NCBI RefSeq assembly: GCF_004022485.1
Contig: NZ_CP034951.1
Location: forward strand, 3,162,001 to 3,226,000
Source of the DNA: Aequorivita sp. H23M31
GTDB lineage: Bacteria > Bacteroidota > Bacteroidia > Flavobacteriales > Flavobacteriaceae
DNA: 64,000 nucleotides
Reading direction: 5' to 3'
A program made the translations under genes and the position numbers. The notes beneath the pieces were generated by a model, which worked only from the letters and a program-made list of their open reading frames with translations, had not been told where the DNA came from and did no database searches. This document shows positions 1-9,356 of the stretch, one piece after another. Numbering within the stretch: the stretch's first letter is position 1; every line of letters begins with the position of its first letter.

Positions 1-1339
1 GATGGTAATATTTTGTGACATCTCCATCAAAAGATCGAAACCCTAAAGAGAAAGTAGGCGCTGGGATTCCGCTATATGCGAACCATACATTATCACTTCT
101 ATCAAATAGATTTTGTTCGGGTGCGGCATCCTCAATTGCCGTTAGCCCAAAGGATGTTGCGGCTTTTTTTATGTCTTCCTCCGCCGTAGTTCTGCTAAGT
201 CCAATTACAGAAATTACGGATGTATCATTGTAGCCAGCATTATCGCTATTAAAACAATAAACCATTTGGTTCAGTGGCAATACGGGATTGAGGACATAAT
301 ATTGGCTGCCAAGCAGTCCTTTTTCCTCTCCTGTGAAGAGAATGAAGAGAGCGGAACGTTTTGTGGGATACTTTGCCATGTTTTCTGCCATACTCAAAAC
401 AGTAGTCGTTCCCACGGCATTATCACGCGCGCCGTTGTATATTGAATCTCCAGTTGAATCCGGTTTTCCGATACCGATATGATCATAATGCGCGGAATAA
501 ATTATGAATTCATTTTTCAAAATAGGATCGCTGCCTTCAACCATTCCAATTATGTTTTGGGAAATAATATCGAATTTTTCAGGAGCGCCCAAAATGAGAT
601 TCGCTTTTATTTTTTTCTTGGACCCAAGAGATTTTGCATAACTATTATTTTCATCCTTGATCCAAACGTAACTAAATTCATGGGAAGTTTTTTTTTCTAA
701 AGATTTATCCGAAATTTCTAACTTTTCACTGTTAAGTGCCTCATCAATATAGCCCCAGATAATGTCATTTGTGTTGACAAATTCCACTATTGCAACGGCT
801 CCGTTAGCTTTTGCCAATTCCGCTTTTTGAGCTACCAGGTTATAGGCTTCTTCTGGATTGGATATGTTGGGTCCTCCAGATTTTATGAGTACAATTTTTT
901 TACCTACATCCTTGCCCTGGTAATCACTTTCTAAGCCATAGCCCAAAAATATTGCATCTCCTGAATAGTTTATCTCTTTATTTTGAATAGGAACTTTAAA
1001 CTGAGTTTCTTTCCCATCTATTGTCAAAATAAAATTTTTGGAGGGCACAGTCTTCTGAAGTTTGATTTCTTGAAAGTAATTCTCCGTATTTGAATTGTTA
1101 AGATTTTGTTTTACAGGTTTTACTCCATAACTCCGTAATGAATTGGCTAAATAAGAAGCAGCAATTTTGTTCTCATCGGATCCCGTATCCCGGCCTTTTA
1201 GTAAATCATCAGCCAAAAAATAAATGTGGCCTTTTATTTTTTCCTTTGTAATTGTTGAAGAAGCTTTTTCTTTTTCTGATTGGGCATATACAAAGGGAAA
1301 GACTAAAAGGAATAAAAGCGAAAAAAAGGACGTTTTCAT
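1..1339 (-). CDS. M28 family zinc aminopeptidase with PA domain (3' end cut by window)
   Basis: Reading the minus strand from the ATG at 1339 gives a secreted protein: signal peptide ending in VYAQ, a protease-associated (PA) type insert (GDAIFLGYGL, KKIVLIKSGG), then an M28 core. Visible metal and catalytic residues are the His/Asp of SAHYDHIG, the Asp of GARDNAVGT, the Glu pair of GEEKGLLGS and the Asp of NSDNAGY. The reading frame runs off the window at the ..TKYYH segment, where the last zinc His of the family is expected, so only the extreme C-terminus is missing. It probably removes N-terminal amino acids from peptides in the periplasm or outside the cell. Exact substrate unknown. Confidence 0.85.
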   Translation of the reverse strand, partial: MKTSFFSLLFLLVFPFVYAQSEKEKASSTITKEKIKGHIYFLADDLLKGRDTGSDENKIAASYLANSLRSYGVKPVKQNLNNSNTENYFQEIKLQKTVPSKNFILTIDGKETQFKVPIQNKEINYSGDAIFLGYGLESDYQGKDVGKKIVLIKSGGPNISNPEEAYNLVAQKAELAKANGAVAIVEFVNTNDIIWGYIDEALNSEKLEISDKSLEKKTSHEFSYVWIKDENNSYAKSLGSKKKIKANLILGAPEKFDIISQNIIGMVEGSDPILKNEFIIYSAHYDHIGIGKPDSTGDSIYNGARDNAVGTTTVLSMAENMAKYPTKRSALFILFTGEEKGLLGSQYYVLNPVLPLNQMVYCFNSDNAGYNDTSVISVIGLSRTTAEEDIKKAATSFGLTAIEDAAPEQNLFDRSDNVWFAYSGIPAPTFSLGFRSFDGDVTKYYH

Positions 1340-1492
1340 AATGGACCGTTAGGAATAAAAAAAAATATTTAATAAATCGTGAAGTGCTTAATAAGGTTCT
1401 AAGATATCTTGTTTTTGAAAAAGATAGCTGGCTAATAGCTAAACAATCCTTTTCTCAAATTAAAACCTTCTAATTACGCTTGATTGCGATTT

Positions 1493-1565
1493 CAGAATTC
1501 AAAATTCAGAATTGAAAAATCTCATATAAAGAACTATAATTTCCTAATCCCTAATCCCTAATCCC
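1493..1565. repeat. Two heptanucleotide tandem repeats between the M28 and carbonic anhydrase genes
   Basis: CAGAATT, CAAAATT, CAGAATT follow each other at 1493-1513, and TAATCCC is repeated three times at 1545-1565, ending inside the stop codon of the carbonic anhydrase gene. Both have period exactly 7. They belong to the set of period-7 intergenic repeats seen throughout this window. Confidence 0.75.
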
Positions 1566-2206
1566 TATTTTAAATTCTCTTTATCCAAGTGGTAAATCTC
1601 CATAATTCCTTCCAACACCTTTTCGAAATCGATTTTCAAGTCAATCAATTTTCCAGTAGCCATATCCATTACCCAGCCGTGAACAGCAAGTTTTCCTTGA
1701 CGGACTGCAATTTGTACATCGGCTGTTTTAATTACGTTTACACACTGTTCCTGTACATTGAGTTCTACCAGTCTTCTGTATTTTTGCTCCTCGTCTGCAA
1801 TATCCTTAAGTTCGTCGCGATGCAGGCGGTAAACATCTCTTATATTTCTCAACCAAGGGTTCAAAATTCCCAGATCCTTGGATTGCATGGCCGCCTTAAC
1901 ACCACCGCAACCATAATGTCCGCAGATGACAATATTTTTTACTTCCAAAATACTTACAGCATAGTCTATGACACTCATTGCGCTTAGATCGAGATTGGAA
2001 ACCATATTTGAAATATTGCGCATTACAAAAACATCGCCGGGTTTTACGCCCATTATCTCTTCGGCGGTTACCCGACTATCGCTACAGCCGATATATAATA
2101 TATCCGGATTTTGGCCGTCGGCTAAATTTGTAAAATAATCAGGATCGACACCAAGTTTCTCATTTACCCAAGCTTGATTGTTTTTGAAGATTTGTTCTAT
2201 ATCCAT
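1565..2206 (-). CDS. Beta-class carbonic anhydrase
   Basis: Cytoplasmic enzyme interconverting CO2 and bicarbonate. The 213-residue protein has the usual length and the full beta-class zinc site: Cys41 and the Asp43/Arg45 dyad in CSDSRV, then His97 and Cys100 in GHYGCGG. No signal peptide. The start at 2206 fits the family N-terminus (short helix before the DILYIGCSDSRV strand). It stands alone between two secreted peptidase genes on the same strand. Its stop codon overlaps a three-copy heptamer repeat. Confidence 0.95.
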   Translation of the reverse strand: MDIEQIFKNNQAWVNEKLGVDPDYFTNLADGQNPDILYIGCSDSRVTAEEIMGVKPGDVFVMRNISNMVSNLDLSAMSVIDYAVSILEVKNIVICGHYGCGGVKAAMQSKDLGILNPWLRNIRDVYRLHRDELKDIADEEQKYRRLVELNVQEQCVNVIKTADVQIAVRQGKLAVHGWVMDMATGKLIDLKIDFEKVLEGIMEIYHLDKENLK

Positions 2207-2477
2207 AATTTAAACTAAATTTTTTTGAGATTATAAAGGTACGCAATGTTGAAAATACCTTTTTAGCAATTTTTTGGATTTTTTGAGCTTTGATCCTGTA
2301 TGATTTTTTAAATAGCGATAATGAGAATTTTTTCGATGTTTTTTTATTATTACTAATCGATGCCGTTATAGGAAGACAATTACGGAGGATTCCAAAATAT
2401 TATATTGTCCCTTTAAGGACATAATATTGGCAGCAAAAAAATAATAGGGGGAGGCTGTGCCGTTAGGTACAGTATAT

Positions 2478-5400
2478 CTATTTCTTCAATTCCTTTAAAA
2501 TTTCATTTATTGCGCTGTCCAATTGCGGTTGGTTGCCCAAGAGTCTATCTTTAAAGTCTTCTTTTACATAAATATCCGGCTTAACCCCTGTCAGCTCTAA
2601 ATCGTCTCCGCTTAAAGTATAACAGCCCCACGATGGCAATCGATAGACTGAGCCATCTATCAGACGGCCAGCACTTGTGAAAATAATCCAGCGGTAGGTT
2701 TCGGTTCCAATTACTTTTCCCAAACCTAGTTCTTTGAAGCCAGCAGCTGTAACTTCGGCATCACTTAGCGTTTGTTCATTGATAAGGAGGACCATCGGTT
2801 TGGATCCAGGTGTAAAATTGGGTTGGGGAGATAATTTTCCATCTCTATATTTCCATTGGGTATAAGGCTTTTGTGAGAGAAACTGCAAAACTGCATCGTG
2901 TACATTTCCACCTGTATTATTTCGTAAATCCAATATCAGCGCATCTTTTTTATAAGCTTCCGAAACCATTTCTTTCATAAAATTTTGAAGCTCATCATTG
3001 CTCATATTTTTCATATGGACATAGGCGATTTTATCATCACTTTTCTTGTCAACATATTGCTGATTGGTTGCAACCCATTCGTCATAAAGCAAATCCTTGA
3101 ATTTATTGGAAGGGATGGGATGGAGGTTCACTTGGATTTCTTTACCATTTCTTTTAAAAGTCAATTGTATTTCGCTATCCAGGGATGGCTCCGAAAAATA
3201 TTTTTCTCTATTAATAGTTGCATCAACGGGTTTTCCCTTCACGTGCGTTAGAACGTCTCCTGGTTTAATGTCCATTCCCTTAATATCTGCCGGTCCATCA
3301 TTGACAATACGCTCTACTTTGTAAGGATTGTGTTCTGAAAATATTATTCCTGTTTCTAATGTTGAACTATTGTAGAAGGTTTCATTTTCCTTCCCAGAGG
3401 AATAAAAACCAAAATGGGAAGTGTTTAACTCACCCAACATATCATTAAAAAGCAAGCTTAATTGTGATCGTTTGGTGATGAATGGTAAATATTGGGCATA
3501 CTTATCCCTGAGCTGCTGCCAGTTTTCCCCGTGAAAACCTTCATCGTAATAATTAGACTCGAAGCCGGCCCATGCTTCATAAAACATCTGCGTGAATTCA
3601 TTGGCCAAATCTTTTCTGAAGGTGGCTTTAGTTTCAATTTTGGAAAGTTTGTTATCACTTAAGTTCATAGTATAAATACTGCCATTTAATAAGGCGAAAT
3701 AATCCTTGCCTACTTGATATAATTGACCGTTCTCAATTACCATGTCGTCAACCTTTTCAGTTTTGTTCTTTTCAAAAGGTTTGATAATCGTTCTCCAAAG
3801 ATTTTGCTTTCCTTTATCGTGATTGGAAAAAAAGTACACATAGGTGGTATCGTCCTTATCGATTAAAAAAACATCATTTTGTGAACCGAACTGTGGGCTT
3901 ATAAGCTCTATTCGATCCATCAAATCTTTCGTATTGAGGCTTATTGTAATGGGCTCTTTAATACTATCTTTTTCCTTTTCCTTTTCCTTTTCTTTTTTCT
4001 CTTTCTTCTCTTTCTTCTTTTCTAACTTATCCTTTTCCCTTTTATCGTCTTCTTTAAAGAGTTCGTTGAATTTTTCGCTTTTAAATGGAGTGTCAAATTT
4101 GTCCAAAGCTACTCTGTAAATGTGCGTATCCGCGGTCCCCGTTGGAAATCGGGGCTGGGTTAAATTGGATTCAAAATAAATATATTTACCGTCCGGAGAC
4201 CAGGCGGGATTACTTTCGCTAACTCCAGTATTTGTTAGGTTTGTGATTTTTTTAGTAGGAATATGATAGGTAAACAAATCGAGTTCGAAATTGCGAAAAG
4301 CACTATAAAGAATATAGTTGTCATCGGGTGAAAATTGAGGCGATGGTGGATCCAATGCCCAAAATTCATCTTTCAAAATTGTGGTACTCTTGAATGTTTT
4401 AAGATCTATCAATCGCAACTCATCCCGGCCGCTTATGTATGCAGCATTTTCCATTTTGTGATCTAGAACAATACTTACATCATTTTTTTCTTCATTGGAA
4501 ATACGTTTTTCATTTCCGCTACCGTCAGCGGAAATGGTAAATAGGTTGGTATATCCCGAAACAGTTTGATTGAATAATAGCGTTTTATTATCCTTTAACC
4601 ATTTTACTTCCTTGACGCGCTCTTTGGGATTGGTGTTTATTTTTTTTATGAATTTACCTTTGGTGTCAGATACGAACAATTCGCCTCGAGAAATAAAGGC
4701 CATCTTTTTATTATCCGGCGATATTGAGAAATTTGTGATTTCCCCTTTTACATCAAAATCCTGTGACTTGTTGAGGGTGTTGCTAACATTTATCTGGATT
4801 TTGACTTTCTCGGTTTTATTCGTGGCTACATCGAATAGAAAAATTTGATAATCCTTTGAGAAAACTACTTTGTTTCCGTTAGCACTCACCTGTGGCCAAC
4901 CAATTGAAGTATCAAAATTGGTAAGTGCCGTTTTGGTATTTCCTTTAAGGGTGTACAGATTATATTCGCCGTTTTCTTCATCAGAAACGAAATAAATAGA
5001 GCCATTTTTATCAATGGTCGCCCACATATCCTTCCCTATATAATTTGTATGTTTTTTGAATTCCTTGGTCTTTGGATTGTATGATTTAATATCTGGATTG
5101 TATGCGCCTTTATATCGTTTACGATGGGTAAACATTTTGCTTTCCCAACTTTCATTAAAGAAAATTTCACCGGTTTTTGGGTGAACTACAACATTATGTA
5201 CATTGTTGAAATAATTTTCAAACAGGCGGAGGGGCGTATTTCCCGTAATCGACACCTTATAGCCGCTAAAACGGTTATAACGAGATGAGGTAAAATAGAT
5301 TTCTTTAGAATCCCACGACCAGCTATCAACATCATCTGCAGCACTATGAAAGGTAAGTTGCTTGATTTCCCCTCCATTTATGGGCATTACATAAACGTCC

Positions 5401-5669
5401 TTATTTCCATATTGGGTGGAACTAAAAGCCAACCATTTTCCATCTGGTGAAACTCGCGGTAAGGTTTCTTCGCCGTCCATAGCCGTAAGCCTATATGCTT
5501 CTCCACCATTTGACGGGACTTTCCATAGATCGCCATCGTAACTAAAAATTATGGTTTGTCCATCTGGGGTTAAGGTTGGGTCAATTTGAATATAGGTTTC
5601 TTGGGCGTTTAAAAGTGAAGTAGTACCTAGGAGGAAAACTAAAATTGATAGAGAAAAGAGGTTTTTCAT
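2478..5669 (-). CDS. Tricorn-like S41 peptidase with N-terminal WD40-like beta-propeller
   Basis: A 1063-residue secreted protein: signal peptide (cleavage near LLNAQE), beta-propeller blades of the PD40/TolB type (repeated LSPDGKWLAFSS-like motifs) to about residue 540, a Lys/Glu-only linker around 550-580, a tricorn-core segment, a PDZ domain near 770-820 and a C-terminal S41 protease. The nucleophile is the Ser of TLSDAE near residue 966; the His of TSHFG and a downstream Glu region (SGDDLELTGV) fit the tricorn-type tetrad. Family members degrade oligopeptides delivered through the propeller. The Lys/Glu linker is encoded by a purine-tract microsatellite at about 3960-4040, which may vary in length between strains. 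Confidence 0.93.
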   Translation of the reverse strand: MKNLFSLSILVFLLGTTSLLNAQETYIQIDPTLTPDGQTIIFSYDGDLWKVPSNGGEAYRLTAMDGEETLPRVSPDGKWLAFSSTQYGNKDVYVMPINGGEIKQLTFHSAADDVDSWSWDSKEIYFTSSRYNRFSGYKVSITGNTPLRLFENYFNNVHNVVVHPKTGEIFFNESWESKMFTHRKRYKGAYNPDIKSYNPKTKEFKKHTNYIGKDMWATIDKNGSIYFVSDEENGEYNLYTLKGNTKTALTNFDTSIGWPQVSANGNKVVFSKDYQIFLFDVATNKTEKVKIQINVSNTLNKSQDFDVKGEITNFSISPDNKKMAFISRGELFVSDTKGKFIKKINTNPKERVKEVKWLKDNKTLLFNQTVSGYTNLFTISADGSGNEKRISNEEKNDVSIVLDHKMENAAYISGRDELRLIDLKTFKSTTILKDEFWALDPPSPQFSPDDNYILYSAFRNFELDLFTYHIPTKKITNLTNTGVSESNPAWSPDGKYIYFESNLTQPRFPTGTADTHIYRVALDKFDTPFKSEKFNELFKEDDKREKDKLEKKKEKKEKKEKEKEKEKDSIKEPITISLNTKDLMDRIELISPQFGSQNDVFLIDKDDTTYVYFFSNHDKGKQNLWRTIIKPFEKNKTEKVDDMVIENGQLYQVGKDYFALLNGSIYTMNLSDNKLSKIETKATFRKDLANEFTQMFYEAWAGFESNYYDEGFHGENWQQLRDKYAQYLPFITKRSQLSLLFNDMLGELNTSHFGFYSSGKENETFYNSSTLETGIIFSEHNPYKVERIVNDGPADIKGMDIKPGDVLTHVKGKPVDATINREKYFSEPSLDSEIQLTFKRNGKEIQVNLHPIPSNKFKDLLYDEWVATNQQYVDKKSDDKIAYVHMKNMSNDELQNFMKEMVSEAYKKDALILDLRNNTGGNVHDAVLQFLSQKPYTQWKYRDGKLSPQPNFTPGSKPMVLLINEQTLSDAEVTAAGFKELGLGKVIGTETYRWIIFTSAGRLIDGSVYRLPSWGCYTLSGDDLELTGVKPDIYVKEDFKDRLLGNQPQLDSAINEILKELKK

Positions 5670-6136
5670 TGGAATTTTTGATAAGTAATTAGGAGCGGTA
5701 ATTTAATTATTTTAAAAGTATTACAAGGAAGAATTCTGAAGTGTGATATCGTCTATGTTTCTAAAGAATTTTATCATTCCTTATCACTCTTTAATTTTTC
5801 AAAAGAATTATTTTTTGCTTATGGACTTTCATTTCTGATAGGTGGGTATTCTTTGCGAGAAATTCGTACGTGGCCATTGCGCGGATGTTTTCTGTGTTTT
5901 CACTTCTTATAATTCTTCCATTTTTTGTAATGTGTTTCAGGGTGAAAAATCCATTTTATGTGGAATCGTTTCAAACGATATATAGATTTCCCGAGTCTGT
6001 CAATTCTGAAAAGGGTTGGCAAGCCCATCTTTAGTCTAGCAACTAGCTTTCAGCATCTAGCATTTAAACTAAAAAACCTCCCTTCAGACAATTATTGCCC
6101 AAAAGAAGGTCATACAACAAGGAATTATAAAAAAAA
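5670..6136. other. Intergenic region with a possible gene remnant and heptamer repeats
   Basis: No intact gene. On the minus strand 5955-5791 is open for 54 codons and reads as plausible protein (the end contains ENIRAMATYEFLAKN and SEMKVHKQ), but the only ATG is at 5877, leaving 28 residues, so it may be a truncated gene end. At 6035-6062 four degenerate heptamers follow each other (TCTAGCA, ACTAGCT, TTCAGCA, TCTAGCA). The rest is AT-rich spacer. Confidence 0.5.
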
Positions 6137-6529
6137 TTATGTAGTGCTGATCTCAGGTTTGCTCAATCTTGCCAAGATAAATGCCGAAATGGCCATTACA
6201 ATATCTCTTACGGCAACATCGGGATGCCACCAGGTAAAGATGAGGCTCAGTGCAATTAGTAATAGCCAAATGGAGACGATGTACGCTCCAATTTGTGTTT
6301 TTACTGCCACAATTATTCCCGCGATAATTTCGATAATACCGACTATTTTCATAAAAGTTTCTCCACTAAATGGAAGCATTTCCAAAGTTGAAGGAGCTAA
6401 ATAGGAATCCCATTGCACCAAAATATTAAAGTACTTATCAAGTCCCGCCACAATCGGAACGATAATAAATACAAATTTTAAAACTGTATGTATTTTGTTT
6501 ATTTCCGAAGTGTTTGTCATTGTTGTCAT
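6137..6529 (-). CDS. DoxX-like four-helix membrane protein
   Basis: A 130-residue protein with four hydrophobic segments, the pattern AGLDKYFN after helix 1, and VGIIEIIAG in helix 2. This matches small DoxX-type integral membrane proteins, whose function is not well established. It is divergent from the ECF sigma gene at 6638; the 108-bp gap holds a near-perfect palindrome, so the two genes may share control. A longer frame on this strand covering the intergenic region is a shadow. Confidence 0.7.
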   Translation of the reverse strand: MTTMTNTSEINKIHTVLKFVFIIVPIVAGLDKYFNILVQWDSYLAPSTLEMLPFSGETFMKIVGIIEIIAGIIVAVKTQIGAYIVSIWLLLIALSLIFTWWHPDVAVRDIVMAISAFILARLSKPEISTT

Positions 6530-6582
6530 AATATGGATTTTTAAAATTATTCTTTGGGGTTAGATGACCATAAATCAACTCG

Positions 6583-6599
6583 GTTACAAAATTTGTAAC
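6583..6599. promoter_or_regulatory. 17-bp palindromic operator candidate between DoxX-like and ECF sigma genes
   Basis: GTTACAAA and TTTGTAAC form perfect 8-bp arms around a single central A. The site lies 38 nt before the sigma-factor ATG and 53 nt before the DoxX-like ATG. Its right arm merges with TAACTTTA at 6597-6604, a near match to the Bacteroidota -7 element TAnnTTTG. That position would suit a repressor or a dimeric activator acting on one or both divergent promoters. The binding protein is not identifiable here. Confidence 0.55.
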
Positions 6600-6637
6600 T
6601 TTATTAAAAAAGTGGCATCTAAAAAGAAACATCAAAC

Positions 6638-7312
6638 ATGAAAGCAGTTCGATCAGATAGGTTTGCCATTACCCAATTATCCGATTCGCAGGTGATAATG
6701 CGCGTTTTGGAGGGAGAAAAGGAATTATTCGAGATTTTGCTCCGTCGTTACAATCAGCGCCTTTTTAGAGTTATTCGAAGCTATATTGCTTCAGAGGATG
6801 ACGTAAGGGATATTATGCAGGAAGCTTATGTAAAATCCTATCTCAAATTGGGGCAATTCAATAATCAAGCTTCATTCTCTACTTGGCTTATTCGAATTGG
6901 TATTAATGAGGCCCTGCAATTTATAAGAAAACGAAAACGCCAATCTGAGAATTACGGTAAAACTGAAAGTATAGAAAATGTGTTCCACCTACCAGATACC
7001 AAACAAATGAATCCAGAAAATCAAGTTATAAAATCTGAAACCCGGGTTATTCTTGAACGGGCGGTCGATCAATTACCTGAAAAATACAGAGTGATTTTTG
7101 TACTCCATCAAATTGAAGGATTATCCAATGCGGAAATTGTTGAAAGTCTGAAATTGACCGATAGCAATGTGAAAGTACGCCTGCACCGCGCAAAAAAACT
7201 TCTAAAGGAAGAGCTATTTAAAACCACAAAGGATGCTTCCATCTTTGAATTTGGAAATCATAAATGCGACTTAATGGTGGAAAACGTGATGGATAGGATT
7301 CACGGTTTGTAA
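6638..7312 (+). CDS. ECF-type RNA polymerase sigma factor (sigma-70 family)
   Basis: 224 residues. Region 2 spans roughly 25-95 with RRYNQRLFRVIRSYI, DDVRDIMQEAYVKSY and FSTWLIRIGINEAL; region 4 lies near 145-195 with LPEKYRVIFVLHQIEGLS and a helix-turn-helix ending NVKVRLHRAKKLLKE. The length between regions 2 and 4 is normal for ECF factors. No anti-sigma gene follows: the next 800 bp is a palindromic repeat array, and the upstream neighbour is a divergent DoxX-like gene. Control could be transcriptional, through the palindrome at 6583-6599. Confidence 0.92.
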   Translation: MKAVRSDRFAITQLSDSQVIMRVLEGEKELFEILLRRYNQRLFRVIRSYIASEDDVRDIMQEAYVKSYLKLGQFNNQASFSTWLIRIGINEALQFIRKRKRQSENYGKTESIENVFHLPDTKQMNPENQVIKSETRVILERAVDQLPEKYRVIFVLHQIEGLSNAEIVESLKLTDSNVKVRLHRAKKLLKEELFKTTKDASIFEFGNHKCDLMVENVMDRIHGL

Positions 7313-7340
7313 ATCTAAATCAACCGAGTGAAATAAATGG

Positions 7341-8110
7341 TGTCGTTATTTCGAGCGAGTCGCGAACAATGTCAGTTCGGCGCAGTCGAGAACAATGTCA
7401 GTTCGACGCAGTCGAGAACATTGTCAGTTCGGCGCAGTCGAGAACAATGTCAGTTCGAGCACAGTCGAGAACAATGTCAGTTCGGCGCAGTCGAGAACTC
7501 TGTCAGTTCGAGCGCAGTCGAGAACAATGTCAGTTCGAGCGCAGTCGAGAACAATGTCAGTTCGAGCGCAGTCGAGAACATTGTCAGTTCGGCGCAGTCG
7601 AGAATAATGTCAGTTCGAGCGCAGTCGAGAACATTGTCAGTTCGAGCGCAGTCGAGAACAATGTCAGTTCGAGCACAGTGGAGAACAATGTCAGTTCGAC
7701 GCAGTCGAGAACATTGTCAGTTCGGCGCAGTCGAGAACAATGTCAGTTCGAGCGCAGTCGCGAACAATGTCAGTTCGAGCGCAGTCGCGAACAATGTCAG
7801 TTCGACGCAGTCGAGAACAATGTCAGTTCGACGCAGTCGAGAACAATGTCAGTTCGAGCACAGTCGAGAACAATGTCAGTTCGACGCAGTCGAGAACATT
7901 GTCAGTTCGAGCGCTGTCGCGAACAATGTCAGTTCGGCGCAGTCGAGAACAATGTCAGTTCGGCGCAGTCGAGAACATTGTCAGTTCGAGCGCAGTCGAG
8001 AACAATGTCAGTTCGGCGCAGTCGAGAACAATGTCAGTTCGAGCGCAGTCGAGAACAATGTCAGTTCGGCGCAGTCCAGAACAATGTCAGTTCGAGCGCA
8101 GTCGAGAACT
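7341..8110. repeat. 28-copy tandem array of a 26/27-bp palindromic (REP-like) unit
   Basis: GTCAGTTCG recurs 28 times with spacing of 26 or 27 nt (first 7371, last 8086), after one degenerate unit at 7341-7370. The core GTTCGAGCGCAGTCGAGAAC is an imperfect inverted repeat. Units differ mainly in the middle (GAGCGCAG, GGCGCAG, GACGCAG, GAGCACAG) and in the linker (AAT or ATT); 13 full units are 27 nt and 14 are 26 nt, with a partial long unit last. The array fills the space between the convergent sigma gene (ends 7312) and the propeller-protein gene, whose stop codon it touches at 8109-8111. The long plus-strand reading frames through it exist because the unit lacks stops; they are not genes. 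Confidence 0.95.
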
Positions 8111-9356
8111 ACCGTTTTACAAACTTCAAACTGCCAGTTTGATTCTTACTGCTGACTTTCACCAAATAAACTCCATCCGAATATTCCGAGACCTCCGTAC
8201 TAAATATTGAAGAATCATTATCGAAGTTTCCAACATGTTGGCCAGTTATTGAATAGATCTTTACGTTTTCAATATTATCATTTGTAGATTCAATGGTGAA
8301 TGTATTCAAATTTGAATCATAAAAACTCACCAGCTCATTTTGTAAAATTTCGTTATTATTTGTTCCCAGAAAAACATCGTCAAACTTGATCACTATTCCT
8401 CCCGAGCCAACGATGAGACCAGAACCATCTTCAAAAAATCCAATTTCATATAACTGGTTTTGACCGTTACCTACAAAGATCTGGTTCCAAGTTTCTCCAT
8501 TGTCTTCAGAAAAATAAATATCAGTATCTGTACCGCCGGCCATCAGTTGGTCCCCTTTATAAGCCAATGCATAAAAATGATGGTATCCAGTGGCAAAATC
8601 GCTCCAAGTCGCTCCGCTATCGTGGGTGGTTTTCAGCAATCCATCTTCGCCTGCTACAACGCCATTTTGCAAATCTTTAAAGTAAACTGAAAGAAAATAG
8701 TTTTGGATAATTCCCGAATAAATTGCCGTCCAGGTATTACCGCCGTCCGTCGATTTAGCAATTCGCTCATCGGCACCTACCCCAAATAATGTGGTTTCAT
8801 TTGCATAGGCAATACTGATTGCGCCAATATTTTCAACATCAGAGGCAGGAGTCCAAGTATCGCCACCATCGGTTGTAAGATAGACCGCAAAATAAGGTTC
8901 GTCATCAAGTTGTGCCGAAACGAATCCGATATTTTCATTATAAAAGGAAAGATTGTTATAGAGATAAACATTCGTTCCCACATTGAGCGTGGTCCACGTT
9001 TCTCCACCATCTTCAGTTTTCATAAAAAGGTCATATCCTGCAACAAATCCTTTTTCTGTTGTAACAAATTCAATTTTCTCAAAACTTGTAGAAGTTCCCG
9101 TAAGAGGATAAATCTTCTCCCACGTTTCTCCCGCATCTTGGGTTTTTATAATAATCCCTTCAGTATCATAAGTAAATTTGGACCCAGCGGCATAGGCAAT
9201 CGTATTTTGACCTTCTGGAATTGAAAGATCGTATAGGATGAAGTCCGTGCCGGAATCCTTATATTCAAAAGTCTGTCCATGAATAAAGGATGTGCTTATA
9301 ATTAAAAGCAATAACGTCGATAAGACTTCTTTGAAAGAAAGGGTAGAAATTTTCAT
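8109..9356 (-). CDS. Secreted Asp-box (BNR / Ycf48-like) beta-propeller protein with type IX sorting domain
   Basis: 415 residues. A signal peptide ends near FIHGQ. Six Asp-box motifs of the form D-x-G-x-T-W (DAGETW, DGGETW, DGGDTW, DGGNTW, DSGATW, DNGETW) indicate a propeller like photosystem II stability or sialidase-type proteins. The last about 75 residues are a type A T9SS C-terminal domain (VKIYSITGQ, DGVYLVKV, GSLKFVKR), so the protein is exported by the type IX system and displayed or released. No enzymatic residues are visible; a binding or recognition role is possible. Its stop codon lies at the edge of the tandem palindrome array. Confidence 0.9.
   Translation of the reverse strand: MKISTLSFKEVLSTLLLLIISTSFIHGQTFEYKDSGTDFILYDLSIPEGQNTIAYAAGSKFTYDTEGIIIKTQDAGETWEKIYPLTGTSTSFEKIEFVTTEKGFVAGYDLFMKTEDGGETWTTLNVGTNVYLYNNLSFYNENIGFVSAQLDDEPYFAVYLTTDGGDTWTPASDVENIGAISIAYANETTLFGVGADERIAKSTDGGNTWTAIYSGIIQNYFLSVYFKDLQNGVVAGEDGLLKTTHDSGATWSDFATGYHHFYALAYKGDQLMAGGTDTDIYFSEDNGETWNQIFVGNGQNQLYEIGFFEDGSGLIVGSGGIVIKFDDVFLGTNNNEILQNELVSFYDSNLNTFTIESTNDNIENVKIYSITGQHVGNFDNDSSIFSTEVSEYSDGVYLVKVSSKNQTGSLKFVKR

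Noticed and set aside
7371..8110. Possible CRISPR array
   Set aside because: Units follow each other directly, with no unique spacers and no cas genes nearby.
7337..8210. Several long plus-strand frames over the repeat array encoding Cys/Arg/Ser repeat proteins
   Set aside because: They exist in all three plus frames only because the 26/27-bp unit has no stop codon; no start context or homology, so they are artefacts of the repeat.
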